From Welwitschia mirabilis (taxonomy: Eukaryota > Gnetophyta > Gnetopsida > Welwitschiales): a stretch of 55,416 nucleotides of DNA. Shown here in pieces: positions 24,004 through 39,000 of the stretch; the stretch's first letter is position 1, and every line of letters starts with the position of its first letter. The DNA lies in assembly GCA_051453625.1 (NCBI GenBank), contig JBOZIK010000001.1:200487218-200542633 (forward strand), written 5' to 3'. The position numbers and the translations under genes are program-made. The notes beneath the pieces are model-generated. The model did not search any database and was not told the DNA's origin. It saw only the letters and a program-made list of their open reading frames with translations.

Positions 24004-27000
24004 GTCACTTAACTTTTCTATTCGTTTTGGACGCTTTTGCTTTAGATTCATAGAATGCATGCTTGTTTTAGATTTTGATTTTTCTTCATGCTTTGCTTTT
24101 CAAATCAGAGAAGTTTGGACCAACTTGAAATCCTCTCCAAGAAATTGAAGGACAAGACTTCCCGTATTGACGCGCCCAATCAATCTATTGCTGCAACAAG
24201 GTATGTCTAGTAGCTCCCACATTGTTACGGGACTGTTAAAAGATTCTTTCCTGCTTCATTTGTTTTTGTCTAATGCATCTTTTTAATATTCACTTCATTT
24301 TGGCTTCTGGTCCATGCTTCGCACTTACAATCAGTGAACACTTACTTTTGATTTTGATCCGGTATTTGTTTAGGTCTCTTGGTAGCAAACACCTTTTTTG
24401 TGTCTTTGGTATTTGATTAAGAACAGTTCCTCTATTCCAATTTTAGTTTGTCCCCTTTTTTATACGATTCCGTAGGTTGTCATTGTAGTCCTCAAGCATC
24501 AGGGTTTTTCATGTCGAAGTTTAGTAAACTTTGCGTTTTATTGTTACGTTGTTATGGACGTTTGAACAAGAATAAGGTTCTTCTTTCCAAAATACGCATT
24601 ACACTGAATTGAAAGTTGAATTCATAGCTTACTCTTCGAATGGAATTTATTCTAAAGGTGAAAATAATCCTTCAATCATCGACAGGTCCTCTTATACTTC
24701 TTGTTTTTATTCTTTGTTATTCAGAAATCCAATTAAAAATAATTTTAAGAAGCATTTGGCATATTAGTATTTTATATTGTTGTCCCCTCCCCTTTTCATG
24801 AACACAAAAATGGGTCAGATTCTATCAATGGTTTAAAAGGGAGCCTTACAATGTCGGAGTTTCACTGAAATGAAAGTACCCTGGTGACAAGTGAAATTGA
24901 GAAATGGAGTAATAATAATCTGCAGTAAAACGAGGAAAAAGAAGAAGTTAAATGGGAAGCACCTTCCTAGGACTATTCTTTACTTATATGGAATTTAATA
25001 TCATCATCAATATCATTGGTTATCTTATACATTGTCATTCCTTCCAGTTACTGATCCTACATTCCACCTAGATGTCCCCAACTTTGATAGTTTCACTAAC
25101 AGCACCAATAGAAGGCAGCTGGATTATAGTATTGACAAGGAAGACATACATGTTAATCAGTAATCACACAAATCATAGCAAGGGGATCCATTTTCTTCTG
25201 ATTTGCATACCATATGTACCAAATGATTCTGTCTTATAATTGTGCACATACATCTGCCACAAATCATCTCCAAGTCCTCTAACCTGAGATATGCTATCCC
25301 CTACAAAGTGATGGTCCTTAGAATTGCCAATTTCTCTAGATCTTCTCCTACTTTCTCTAGCAAGATCATAAGATATTGTTCAGTGTGCCACTTTTTATTA
25401 TCCAAGATCATTTTGAGGGACTATTCTTTAGAAAAATCAGCTTCTTTTGTTTTTTTTTGGGTAGGATTTTTGTCTGAACTTGATTCTACTGCCATTTCTG
25501 TAAAGTCTTGAGTCCTTATTTGATGTAACCCTTCCCCAAAAGAATTCTGCATTGGACATTGCTTACCCCTTTGGCTGAGGTATCTCTTCTCAAGCTTGGA
25601 TTTCAATATGCCTTGTGGAACTGTTTATGAGGAGTGTGACTCTATTTGAGTTCCCCAATGATGACTTAACTAGCAGGTACGGACATCCATTGGGAAATCT
25701 TTTTTCAGTGTTCACGAGTATATTCTATTTCCTTGCAAAGTGGTTCTTATAGGGCAGAGGATTTTATCACCCTTTTCCTAGAACAACACAAGAAGTTTGC
25801 AATTGGGATTTTATCATCACTTTTCTTCACCTCATGGGTAGTTTACCTTCTCGTTTAGGTCCACTATGGGTAGAGTCACTAGAGTGGTTTAGCAATATAT
25901 TGTGCTTTTGTAGGAAGGAGTTAAATTAGCCCCATGTGGTTCTAAACTTCAAATCTTTCTTGTGAAATAGATAAGAAAACACCTTGTGAGTGTAGCCTCA
26001 CTTGTGTAGCAAGACATTTATGAAGTTAAAATTTAACTTTTCAAACTTGTGTGGTTGCCATATATAACAAAGGTACCTATTAAAAATTTATGCAGTAAGT
26101 TGCCAAACTAGGGGAGATTTCCTAGCCTTAGAGAAACTACTAGGGAAGAAGAAAATAACAGTATTATACTTTTGAACTTGGGTAATATGATATGCCATCC
26201 TTTGTGCATCTTATAGTCCTAATAATGCTTGTTATAGTTAGTGAAATCCTCTCGCCAGACAACTAGTCACATCTTGTTCCTAGTTCCTAAAAGAGGAGCA
26301 ATATCTATTTAAGAGTTTTTAGCAAGAAAAGTAACAGAACATCTTACCCAACCTTTTCCACCATTTGTCACAACTCCACTTTTTCTCTAAGACTTCCAAA
26401 ACTTTGTGGCTCGAAGTAGGAGCATTTTCCCTTTTTTCCCCAGTAAAATACACCCAATTGGATTGCCACAGAAAATGGCGTTCGTATCAATTGATACTGG
26501 TATAAATTTCTTTCTGCACTCGACCATACATTTGGAGTAATTGTATTAAGAATAGGTATGTGATGATCTTTTATTCTTTCTTGCAAATGTGACATGTAGA
26601 TGATAGTTTAAAGCCTTACATTCTCAAGCCAGATTGTGTAAAAGTAGCATAAAATGTTGTCAACCAAACAAATATTGCTATCTTTCTTAAAGTTGCCTCT
26701 ATACAAATTTTATCAAGATCTTCATTTTTGTCGGTGAAGTTTGCTTACTATCTAAATGCCCCATTGCTAGTATTCTAGAGTCACGTGATTCTTTCCATTG
26801 CATTTTAACAATGTTCCATAGGCAAGTTTTCCAATTTCACGTGAAATTGTTTGATGTTGATCCTAGTACGGTGTTTGGCTCTTATGTCACCTGAGGAATT
26901 CTTTATTTCCATTCTTACTACTCTCTTCAAACATCTTTTTCGTTGTCACTATTCCTTATCCTTGGCAGTGATAAAATTCACCATTGACTTGGTGTTCCAA

Positions 27001-30000
27001 AGAGAGAGCTCCCTCTTTTTTATACTCCATTGGGAGCACTTTTTTATTTCTCTTTTTGTGTTAATTAAATTCTTCTAGAAGTTATAGGTTGTCTTTAATT
27101 GTTTAACTTCAAATATTACCTCCCAACCATGGTATGTTCCATTTGGAACACTTTGCAAATAGTAAACTCTTTCAAAGTCATATTTTGTCTTTAATTGTCT
27201 AGCTTCAAATATTGCTTGTTTTTATTTAATCATTTTTAGAATCCTTCTCCAAAGTTAGATCTATTTGCTATTTCCAATAGGTTATTGAAGGAACTCAGTT
27301 ACAACGAAATAGAAAGGGTACAAATAGCATCTATTAGAAATGCATATTGTAACAGGAACATTGTTGGTAATGTGTTTTTTAATAAAGTATGTTTAAAATT
27401 TATCGTGCTGTTGCAGTGTATGGGATTTCTGTTTTAGGACGTGGGTAGATTTTACATGTCTAGAATTGTGAAAGGAATTTTTTTGTGCTTTTTCATTTTT
27501 ATTTAAGCATGATACACTTTTTCTCAGGTTATTGGCTCGCGAAGGGATTAATGCAGAACAGCTCACAAGAGATTTGAAGACATTTGAGCTAAAGGTGGGA
27601 CTGTACTGCCATCTTTTTAACTCCCTTTCATCTCTTGTTCTTGACATTTTGTTGAAAGAACAAGAAGCCTTAATTTCACTTCATTGTAGGAAAATGATCA
27701 TTATTTTTCCTTTTCCAAGCATCTCGTTACTATGAAGATGGGTGCTGTTTCAGATAGATGATCATTAAAACTTCACAAGGAGAGATGTTGATGAACAGAC
27801 ACTAAAGATCAACCTTTTGTATTAATCATTTAACGAAATAATTGTGAAACTACAGTGTGAGATAACCTATACCATAAGTTACAAGATCATTGAACTCACC
27901 TATTATTTTCATCATCATATGCTTTTCTGGTTTCAGATATTTGCATATGGTTTTGTGCATGCAATCACATTGGAACTAATACTATTCTCCATCACTTAAA
28001 TGTCTATGTTTCAGGTTATTAAAAACAAACATACATCTTTGTCATTGTAATGGTCATTCACTTCAAATTTCTACCTCATCCTCATCAAGGTTGTCATCAT
28101 GATCATCATGAGCATGCTCATTGTGAGGATGTTCATCATCATTATCATCATTATTGTAATCCCCATTTAAACAATAACACAAAGATTACATGCTATTAAG
28201 TATGACATGCATGAGATCCATACAAGAAGTCATTCACCCATAAGTTCCCAACATCAATAATAACCAATTGTCATTTGGGACAAAATAGTTAGAGACACAT
28301 GTGTGGAACATTAAGAAATACTTTTATGTGAAAAATAGTGAAACTATAGGAGGAAGCAAGAACATGCTTTTAACACAGAAAAATGCTGTTTCTCTTTTAA
28401 TGTTTCTAGTTTTGAAGCATTACAGATGGTATTAGAGACAAAGTTAACCTGATAAAGAAAAGAGGATTAACAAGGTTGTAAGCTCAGCAGAGGCTATATA
28501 ACAGTAGTTGCAGGTGATGCCCTTCACCTCTTCCTTTAGAGTAGGCTGCTTTTTAGTGTTGGAGAAAAGGGGGATCCATATCAACACTCATGAAGATTAA
28601 GGGGAAAACAAAAGAAAGTAAGAAAAAAAGTAGTATATTATAAGGCACAAGTTTTATTATGCGTTAGCAAAGATTCTTAGAGAGCTCTGATCATCCACCA
28701 CACTAAGGGAAATGCTCCTTGTTACTCAAGAATGAGCACACTCTAATCCCATGGAAACCTAATCTAAGTTCACTTTATGTTATAGTGACAACCAAGAGAG
28801 AAAATGCTAAAAAAGTTGCACCTGGGGGATTTATTGGCAAAAGTGTTGCAACACTCGAACTCACCACCCCACTTGGCTAGGGGAAAAACTTGTGACTCGA
28901 CTTAACTCAAGCACCAACTCGACACAGACGTGGGAGTCAAAAAGAGTCACTAAAGGTTCTTTTTTTCTTTAGCATGTTAAATACAATTTTAAGGATTTAA
29001 ATGACATATATAGGCTTCCTTTAGTACATTAAAGCATTTAAATGTAAAATATATGATGCATTGACATGTTTTATAGAATAGTTTGGTAAATCATAATCGT
29101 AGGCAACATTTTTATAATTTTCAACATGGAAAACTATAGTAAAAATCAAAAGTTCCAACACCCATATCCCAATAGTTATTTAACAAAGAAAAAACAAATG
29201 CTAGCGAGATAGGTATCAATGTTTAATGAGTGTCCATTACAAATTAAAAGTACAAAATGGCTAAATCCATCCTATTTATTCTACTTAGAATACATTTCAT
29301 CCAACTTTTCATCCTCAATTTTTGCTTCTTCATCATTATTAGATGATTCAAATCCTATTTCTACTTCAAAATAGACTAGTCTAACAAGTGAAGACTGTGA
29401 AAAACAACATAAAAGACAATAACAAACAATAAAAGCACACTAAAATGAGGAAAATAAACTATTCTCTCCCAATCCAAAATGAGTGAAATCTGTGTGAAGA
29501 GTAGAGGAGAAATGGTTTTTTTATAGGCTACAATGTTACTGGGTCCCACCAACTGTGTTTAATAAAGTGTTTTATAAACTTCTTTTTTAAACCTCTAATC
29601 CACGTAGATTCAATGAGACACAGACTTGCTAACTCATGGAGATTCATAGAGACTTGCGAGTTTTGTGGACAAACTTGGACTTGACGAGTTTTGAGCAACT
29701 CGATTTGTGGGTCCTTAGAGACTTGCAACTCGGCAAGTACTTGTAGAAACTCTACCTTAGCAATGTGGGATGTGATCGTAGGGGCTCTTAATGACCTTGT
29801 CAAATAGTGAGGCACGCTTACCAAAACTAGGATGTTTAAGCGAACTTCAATGAACAATGAAATGTCATATAGAACTTCAAGAAGCCCAAAAACGACACCT
29901 AAAAAAAGTTACCAGGAAAGAAGTGTTGTATAATCACATTAAAAAAAAAGTTACTAGAAAGAAGTGTTGTACCATTAGATCCAATACGAGAGACCATTAA

Positions 30001-33000
30001 GGAATGTTAAGTCACTTATCATCCCTAAATCAATAGCTAGACACCCTTAAGAGTTTTCAAGAGATCCAAGTTAACTTCATTCAATGTTAGTGCATCTTGT
30101 ATAAGTATAAAAGGTCCCAAAACCATATTGGAAATTAATGGGGGATGCTCAAGAAGTCTCAGAAGATTAGATCCAATGGTGGGGTGTTCTTAAGGAATTG
30201 GGCGCCCTTAAAATTGCTTTTGACAATGGTGGGATACTTTCTAATAGTTTTGGATGGCCAAAGACATTTTTTAATCAATGGTGGGACACAATAAAAGAAT
30301 ATGGAAAGTTTTGATTACCTTTTGTTCAATAGGAGGGTGATCTTATTACTCCATAAGCAATGATTCCAATAGTAAGATGCCCTTAAGATACATGCTGTGT
30401 AAGTGACTACCTTCAATGATAAAAAGACACCTTGTATTAGTGTTATGTGCCTTAAGACATCTCTTGTCAGTAATGGGGTGCCCTATACTAGTCCCATGGA
30501 CCACTCTACACAATTTCAAAGGGTTTTGGATCACTATTTTTCAATGCTGGGACAACCTCAATACATTCTTTGTATATCGTACTCCAGCAGTAGGGCACCT
30601 TTATGTGGCAAAATTGTGCTAGAAGACTCTAAGTAATAGTGGGGTGCTTGGTATTGTCTTTAGAGGGCCCAAATTGATACTGCTTTTTAGTAGTGTACCC
30701 TTAGCAATGATGGAATTCATGCTTTTAACAAGGGGATACCCATGCATTTTTTGTGTGATAGAGAAATGTGAATGTCCAAAAGGTCACAGGAACTAATACT
30801 TTAGTAACAACATTTTTAGCATTGTCATTATATAAATCGATCAAAATTCAAGGTAGGCTACAACAATAAGGAGAGAGGTGAGTAGTTGTCTTTTTGGAGC
30901 ATGTGGAACTATGGAAACTACAATTGTTCCAAGCTCGTAAAGGCACACGATACTATGTTAGGATGGAGACCACTATATCTTAAGGCTGAGAATGGAGGCA
31001 TTGCCCTCTATTAGGAAAGAGGGAAGTGAGGTCTTACGTATTTTCTAGGACTTGATTACTACTACAAATGACTCTATCTGCATTAACCCCCTTGTACTAG
31101 GGCTTTGGCTATAATTGCGCCATTTTCTGTAGCAGTTTAGTTTTTGTTCCTTTTAGGACAACTTGCTTGTCTCAAAGGCATTTTACAATTGTTAAAAAGT
31201 GCCAAATAGGGAAAAGAAGGGGGGTGGTGGTGTTGAGCAATTGGATCCGAAGAGCATGCTCCTCCTTTGAGAGACATGTGATACTATGATATATGTAGAT
31301 GTTACATCCATTAGGATCTATATTTAATGGGAAATGAATGGGCATTAGGGGATCTTCTTGTGGGCACATTAAGAGCACAAGAGCACTCTAGGAGATCACC
31401 ATGCCTAATTTGGTAGGCCAAGGAGAATAGGAGGCAGATATATCGACCTGTCTACCCTAGTGATCCAACAATGCATAGTTAATTTGNNNNNNNNNNNNNN
31501 NNNNNNNNNNNNNNNNNNNNNNNNNNNNNNNNNNNNNNNNNNNNNNNNNNNNNNNNNNNNNNNNNNNNNNNNNNNNNNNNNNNNNNNNNNNNNNNNNNNN
31601 NNNNNNNNNNNNNNNNNNNNNNNNNNNNNNNNNNNNNNNNNNNNNNNNNNNNNNNNNNNNNNNNNNNNNNNNNNNNNNNNNNNNNNNNNNNNNNNNNNNN
31701 NNNNNNNNNNNNNNNNNNNNNNNNNNNNNNNNNNNNNNNNNNNNNNNNNNNNNNNNNNNNNNNNNNNNNNNNNNNNNNNNNNNNNNNNNNNNNNNNNNNN
31801 NNNNNNNNNNNNNNNNNNNNNNNNNNNNNNNNNNNNNNNNNNNNNNNNNNNNNNNNNNNNNNNNNNNNNNNNNNNNNNNNNNNNNNNNNNNNNNNNNNNN
31901 NNNNNNNNNNNNNNNNNNNNNNNNNNNNNNNNNNNNNNNNNNNNNNNNNNNNNNNNNNNNNNNNNNNNNNNNNNNNNNNNNNNNNNNNNNNNNNNNNNNN
32001 NNNNNNNNNNNNNNNNNNNNNNNNNNNNNNNNNNNNNNNNNNNNNNNNNNNNNNNNNNNNNNNNNNNNNNNNNNNNNNNNNNNNNNNNNNNNNNNNNNNN
32101 NNNNNNNNNNNNNNNNNNNNNNNNNNNNNNNNNNNNNNNNNNNNNNNNNNNNNNNNNNNNNNNNNNNNNNNNNNNNNNNNNNNNNNNNNNNNNNNNNNNN
32201 NNNNNNNNNNNNNNNNNNNNNNNNNNNNNNNNNNNNNNNNNNNNNNNNNNNNNNNNNNNNNNNNNNNNNNNNNNNNNNNNNNNNNNNNNNNNNNNNNNNN
32301 NNNNNNNNNNNNNNNNNNNNNNNNNNNNNNNNNNNNNNNNNNNNNNNNNNNNNNNNNNNNNNNNNNNNNNNNNNNNNNNNNNNNNNNNNNNNNNNTTAAT
32401 TTGGTTAATGTTAGGAATGCAACAATCACACTTTATATATAGATTAAAAAATTAATTGAATAAGAGCCTAAACAGAACATGCCTTGTGACATTGTGAAGG
32501 AGTCATGTATGTTCCTCATCCATAAATTTAATATGGCAAGTATGCATGGTGAGAGGAGGGGTAAGGTGAGGATTTAGAGGTGTCATAGGAGTGTGAAAAA
32601 CATAAGGTGTGAGTTGGGAACTTTAAATGTGATGCCAACTTAGGAGCACCATAAAGAGATGGAGTAGGGGAAATAAGGGTAGTTGATCAAATAGATCATT
32701 TGGGAATCAAGGAATGAAAAGTGGTAGGGCGAATAGTGAGATGATGGAAAAGATTGTTCATCTCATCATGGGGGAAGCAACACTTGACAAGAATGTTTGT
32801 GGAGGAAGGAAATTTGTTAAGGTAAGGAGGTAGTGTGACAAGCAGCTTGTCATAGGGGAAACTATGAACATAGTATTGTATGTAGGTAATGATGGTGAGG
32901 CACCCTGTATAATGCTAAAAAGCATGAAAGCTTAGCAACAAGGATGTTTTGAATAAGAGAACAAAACGAAACCCCAAGGCTACAATATGTAGGCATAATG

Positions 33001-36000
33001 CCAAAGAACATTTAATGTTGTTTATTATTATTTAGGTTGCCCTACATACAACGTAGGTAATACATTTCTCACTTCTGTTGTTAGGGGGCACAAAGAAAAG
33101 TTGTTTTCTTAAAGCCTCAAAAGTTATTAGATTAAGCAAAACAAGTTGGTAAGTCAGTGTGAAGCATTATGATTCATGGTGTAAGGTTGTTTGCTAATGC
33201 ATGGAGAAAGCCATCTTTTTTGTTTTATTTTTCAATAAACTTGAATTAAAATTCTTAAAAATGTCTTAATGAAAATAGTAAGACTCTTTGAAAATTTGAC
33301 TTGACCCTAGTGTGAGCTTTCTTAGGGTAATATGAGCTTAGGAATGCACTTTCATCTGATAAAATGAAAGTTAAAATCCTTTATTTTTTAAGTTCTATTT
33401 GAAAATATAAAAGATAAAACTTCTAGAGTCTTACAAATAAAAAGTATCTCTGCTTAACAAAGGAAAGCATAAACTATTTTAAATTTTGGATGTTTGGTTT
33501 ATGCAATGGAGCCTTAAAACTAAAAAGCGTCTCTCCTCGATAAAGGAAAGCATGATCTGTTTTTAAATTTGGATGTTTGGTTTATGCAATGGAAGTTTGT
33601 ACTAAAGTCTTACGTGCTACGTGTCAAGGTATTCTTAATTAGTTTCTAATTGAAGGAATCTTATTCTTCCTCGAAAAATATGATCTCTTATGTGTTAGCG
33701 TAAACCCTTTACAAATGCAACTTTTTTCGCTAAGTGACTATGTGTGTGTTAAGTGTACATTGACATTTGTCCTTTCCTTGTAGCACAAGTAATTGGGGAG
33801 GTTTTACCATTCACTGCCTTTGAACAAAGGAACCTTTGCATTGCAAAGCCAATTTTGTCCATATTCATTGTTTACTTTGCTCTTCTTATGATTTGAGTTG
33901 CCTTTATTTATGACTTTTGAAGAGGATGGAAGAGAATAAGACTTGTTCTATCCTCGCCAAGGACTTATTTGCAGCTTCTGTGAAGGCCTTTGAATGAGGA
34001 TCTGTGAGTTTTAAAAAGGTTGGGGGAGGATCAAAGATTTTGTTTTTTTCCTTCCAAGGATTTTGAAGGTTCCATGAAGGCCTTGAGCATTGCCTCTAGA
34101 GGTAGCAGACTTAGGAGAATTCCCATTCCCTCCCAAAGGTGGAAGACCCTTTGGAGAAATTTTTGGAAGATTGAGTTATAGGTGTTGTTCCTGTTGGAAG
34201 TAAAGTCAAATCTTTTGATGTTATTTATTCCTTTGCAGTTTGACTTTATATATTTTTGTATAGTCCCCTTCTTGTTGTAATTTAATATTACAGGGAGAAG
34301 GGAAGTCTAATGGGTCATCTAGAAAGTTCTAGAAGTTAGGGTTAGGGTTTCTACCCTAAAAAAAATCTATATAAAGGAAATAGAGGCTTGGAATGCCATA
34401 AGGTGTGTGTGGGAGTCAAAAGTTGCAATATTGGCTATTGAGGACGACTTGTGTCCTTGTCCTTTTCATTCTAATGGAGAGCTCTGCATTGCTTTTGTGG
34501 TTTTTCTCCACATTGGGGTTTTTGCACGTAAATCTGGTGTGTTGATGTTTGCATTTTGCTTTGTTCTCTACTGCATTTTTCTAACAGTTCCCCACTATTA
34601 AGGAGGAAATCATGAAAGGCCAACCTTATTGATGGCTTGGTGGTTGAATTATAACTTGTCATCAAATAGAGTTGTGACATTTACATATGCTATAGTTGCT
34701 TCCTTTTTGTGCACATTAAGGACAAAATCATCTCTATTGTAAAGGGTTGATGATAAGCCAAAATTATCTCTATTGTAAAGGGTTAATGATCAGCCAGAAA
34801 ATCTTTAGTTGAAGAGATTGAAAGGACTAGGGAAGGAGAATTATTTATCTCTCCTGGAGAGTGGAGTAGGCATATTGCTGAACCACTATAAAATTCTTGT
34901 GTGTTGGTCTTTTCTTCTTTGCATTAGTTTTAGTTGTTATGGATCTTTACATGCAAAGTAGATTGTTTGTTTAAGGGTACAAAGTTTATTTATATATATA
35001 TTTGTTGTCAAACCTATTCATCCCCCTCTACGATTTTCACATTAAGCCACCATGCAGAAAAGCAATGTTGTCCAATTGCTCGAATTCCAAAACAAAACAT
35101 GGAACTAAGGACGAAATAATACAAATGGAAGAATGTTTTACTCCAGGTGAGAAAATTTAGGTATAGTCAATGCTAAGCTTTTGCATAAATCCTTTAGCTA
35201 TTGACTTATCATTGTATCTCTACTCACTATTAGCTTGTTCTTTGATCATGTACAATGATTGGTTAGAAAGTCTATGTTTGCATTTGGAAAGAGGCACCAG
35301 ATGACATGTTTTATTTTGAATCAAAGTGTTCATTTCCTCCTGCATGTCCTCTAGCATATTTTTCGAATTTGGGCTATTAATTCCTTTGTAAGTTTTAGCT
35401 TCACCACAAGGAGTATACGAGATGTAATTCAGAGGAGTATATTTGATAGGAGGCCTACATATGCTTGTAGATTGTCTAACCCATCATACTAGTATTTCAA
35501 GCTCCTCAAAATGTTGCTTATGAACTTTAGGATCTTGCAAATTCGGATGTATATCTTCATGACCACCATTACTACTGGGATCTAATTCAAAATTTGTCAT
35601 CGTTCAAGGTTCTATCATTATTTTCTTCGTGATTTGAGAATTTAAAAGTTGCTTGCTTGGTGTTGGAACAAGACTTTGCTCATCATTTGCCTTCTCTAGG
35701 AAATATGTCAAAATTTCGCAAAAATCACATGGTAAACTATCAAATTGCATAAACCCTCCTTACATCTCATTTAGATGACTGCTCAAGGGAGCACGTTCTT
35801 TTAACTTGCAATTGAAAAGCCTTATTTAACATATACAACATCTTCATACCACATGGTTCATCCTACTACTTTATCACTTTGTTTCACAACATTTTCAGAA
35901 TTATCGTTGAAGCATATTGCTTCAAAAAGCTAGTTCTTGAGACAAAGACAAATTAGGGACATGGTTTTCTTGTTAATCTTTTGCCATGCTCCATCATCTA

Positions 36001-39000
36001 TTGCAGAAAGTTTCATCTTTGGTAGCATAGTCTTCCAATTCTACATTAATAGATCCTTGATCAAAATCTTCCAAATTTGCTAATTCTTGGCACAGGTTAG
36101 ATGCTTGTTGGGTTGTAGTCTTTCCACTATTCTTGCTATGAGAGGCAAAACCTGCTTGCTTGCTTCTTTTGATTGTGGAAATGCCCTTTTCATTGTTTGC
36201 TATTTGCCTATTACACTCTGGCTACTTGCCTCACTGTGCTCACTTTGTTGCCTCCGTTCCATAGGGAGCAGAATTGAAAATCTTCATAGAAGCAAATTCA
36301 TTTGATAGCACTTGGTACAAAATGAGTGCAACATAAAGCAAGATAGACCTACATGAACAATGGCAAATTTCTTTGACACCACTTGCCATGAAATGAATGA
36401 AGCATGCCCAATAGAAACTTTTGCTTGGCTAAGATGCTATATGGAAACTTGGCCAAGCCATTTGTAGTGTTGAAATTTGTGTCATCGATTAAAGCAAGAG
36501 GCTAACCTACACCGTAGTTGGAGCATATTCTTTATCGAATCTCTATTAAAGTGTGACTTGATAGGGACAAAAAAAAAGCAAGTTGAGCATCTTGAGGTAT
36601 TACATATTTTGTGTGTCATCTATTTATAAGGTTATGGTCGTTGTTGTGTCAAGGACAAAATGACCTGAAAAATAAGTATTGTTACATCTACATGGGTGGA
36701 TCCCATTGGGTTATAGATTATTCTTGTTTTCACGGTGGTGGTAATGAAGTGCTGTGTGTCGTATATTTATTAATGATTGTGGCAAATTGCTAAAAGTGGC
36801 AAACCAAAATTGTGCATGTGACTAATTGTTGCTATTCTTGCAGTGAAGATCTCTTAAGTGCTCATTTAAAGGAGAATGCAACAAATTATTCAAGGGATGA
36901 GATTCTTTTATGTCATCATTGCCTACAGGATATTGTCAAAGAGGTTTGGAAAAGGCAAAGCACACAGAGTGCTACAAGCAAAGGGGTGTGTGTGCACCTC
37001 TATAAGGCAAAAGGTTATCATACAACATGACTTTGAGTGTTATTAAGGTTTAACTTACTTGAAGATGGTGTTTTGCTTTTCTATTGACTTGTGGTAACAT
37101 TTGAGCAAACTCTTCGTTGAATGGATTGGCCACCCATTCACCATTGTGTTTCGGAAGCCTATGGTAGTTGAGCTGGACGGTCTCACAATCACATGACAAT
37201 GTAAAAGAATAAATTAGCAAATTAATGTATCATTGAGAAACTATCTTCTAGTGAAGGTTGTCTCAATCTTAATAGAAGCTTTGTTGAACGTAGCTTGAAA
37301 GCCAAAGGTTTTCCATTGTATGGTGGAAGATTGGAAGAAAGCACCAATGTTTGTGAGTTCTGGCTTCCAAATATAATAATTCTCAGTGAATATAGGGTTA
37401 GCATTGCCAAACAATACTGGGTTCTTCAAAAAAGTGCATACGATGATATGTTTAAAGATTATTGAACAATTTTCCCTTCCATATATTTGTGCGAATTGAA
37501 GAATGACACCTTAAAGACAATCTGAGATCCTTAAGTTGTCTAAATGCCTTGTAAGTTTTTACTTCATTTTATCCTAAAGAAGACGAAGAACATGTAGTCT
37601 TTGGAGAACAAATACCTTTAAGTTCTCAAGGTCCAACTATGATACTTATATTTGTTAATCACTTTGTGTTGCAGTTTTACTTTTTGGGCCTTATGCTTGT
37701 TTAAAAATCGTAGGTATTGGCATCAAACTTCAGATTTTACATTTTGACATTGTAATGTGTGATTTGAACTTGATTAAGGAATGCTATTTCTAGTCATTGT
37801 TATGTTGGTTTTGTTGGCAACATGATCCCTCGATGAGTTAACATCTTAGGATCTAAATGACCCTGTGAACGATGCCAAAACATGCTTGCATGCTAGGGTC
37901 AAGCTTTGATGAATTGTCAAAAAGGACATTTTGAAAGAGTTAATGAGTTGCGCAACTCTAGCACTTTGTATGTCAATGATATTTGCAAGTGGAGATCTCC
38001 ATGATACAAAACAATCGGTATTGAATGTGACTAGTAGAAATCAATGGGGAACAAGTTTCAAGCAAATGGCAAGAAAGGAAAGGGGGTACATTCTTCTGGT
38101 TCATGACATTGTCATTACGAGGGATGATGTTGGAAATGTAATGACAACATATCTTCCATGTGAAGACAAAATCAATCAAACCTAATCATTGGGTTTGTTA
38201 GGAAGCCATGATTAATACCTATCATTGGAACATAAAGAAAGATTCCTAAGCTAACACAAAGCACTAAAGCCTCTTAGTGTAGAGGGTGAATAGTCCATAT
38301 CTCTTCCTAGGGTATGATTGTAACTAGACTCAAAGTAGCTTATAGCTAGATTCTATATATTGCTACTATACATCTTATTATAATCAACTACTTTTGATAA
38401 TACAATTCATTACATTATAGCTTTGGATATTTGGTTAACTGTGTTTTAACAAAAATGCTAAATTGTAATTGAAGCCACATATCCGTTTTTCTTGGTGCCA
38501 AATTAGCAAAAGTAGATGATAGTACCTCTTGTAAATCCTATTTTGTATCACTCTCTTGTTGGTAGTTTAATGCTTATTTTTAAGGCTAGGTTTGATTTCA
38601 ACTTTTACAAATTATCTTTTAATAAGTGAGGATCTTATGAATATCACCCTTTTAATTATTCTGTTTGTGGGATCTAAATAACTCTAGAGGGGCGTGAGTA
38701 GGGTTTTCAAGACTTATTTTAATCACCAAGACACCTTAAAAGCAAGGGATAGGTATATCAAAAGTAAACTTGCATGAGCACGTAGAAAAGTGTAGAAGAC
38801 ACAAATTTCATAGTGGTTCGGGATACTCTACTCAACTCTTGGACGATAGCCAATGACCAAGATTGCTTTAGATCTTTGTTACTTCACAATCCATGAAGTT
38901 TCAACGCTAACCTTCAACCTGTACAAAGCAGACTTTTGGAGGCTAAGTCTCAAACTTTCAGGTAGCTATTGGGTGTGTGTGATAAAATGAAGCCTTAGTG

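Noticed and set aside
28080-28160. Asp/His-rich peptide resembling the hAT acidic tail
   Set aside because: Similarity is only in composition and could come from trinucleotide expansion; no adjacent hAT domain is present.
37931-38185. 84-aa + strand open frame
   Set aside because: No family motif, no exon signals and no continuation; it lies within an intron of worn sequence.
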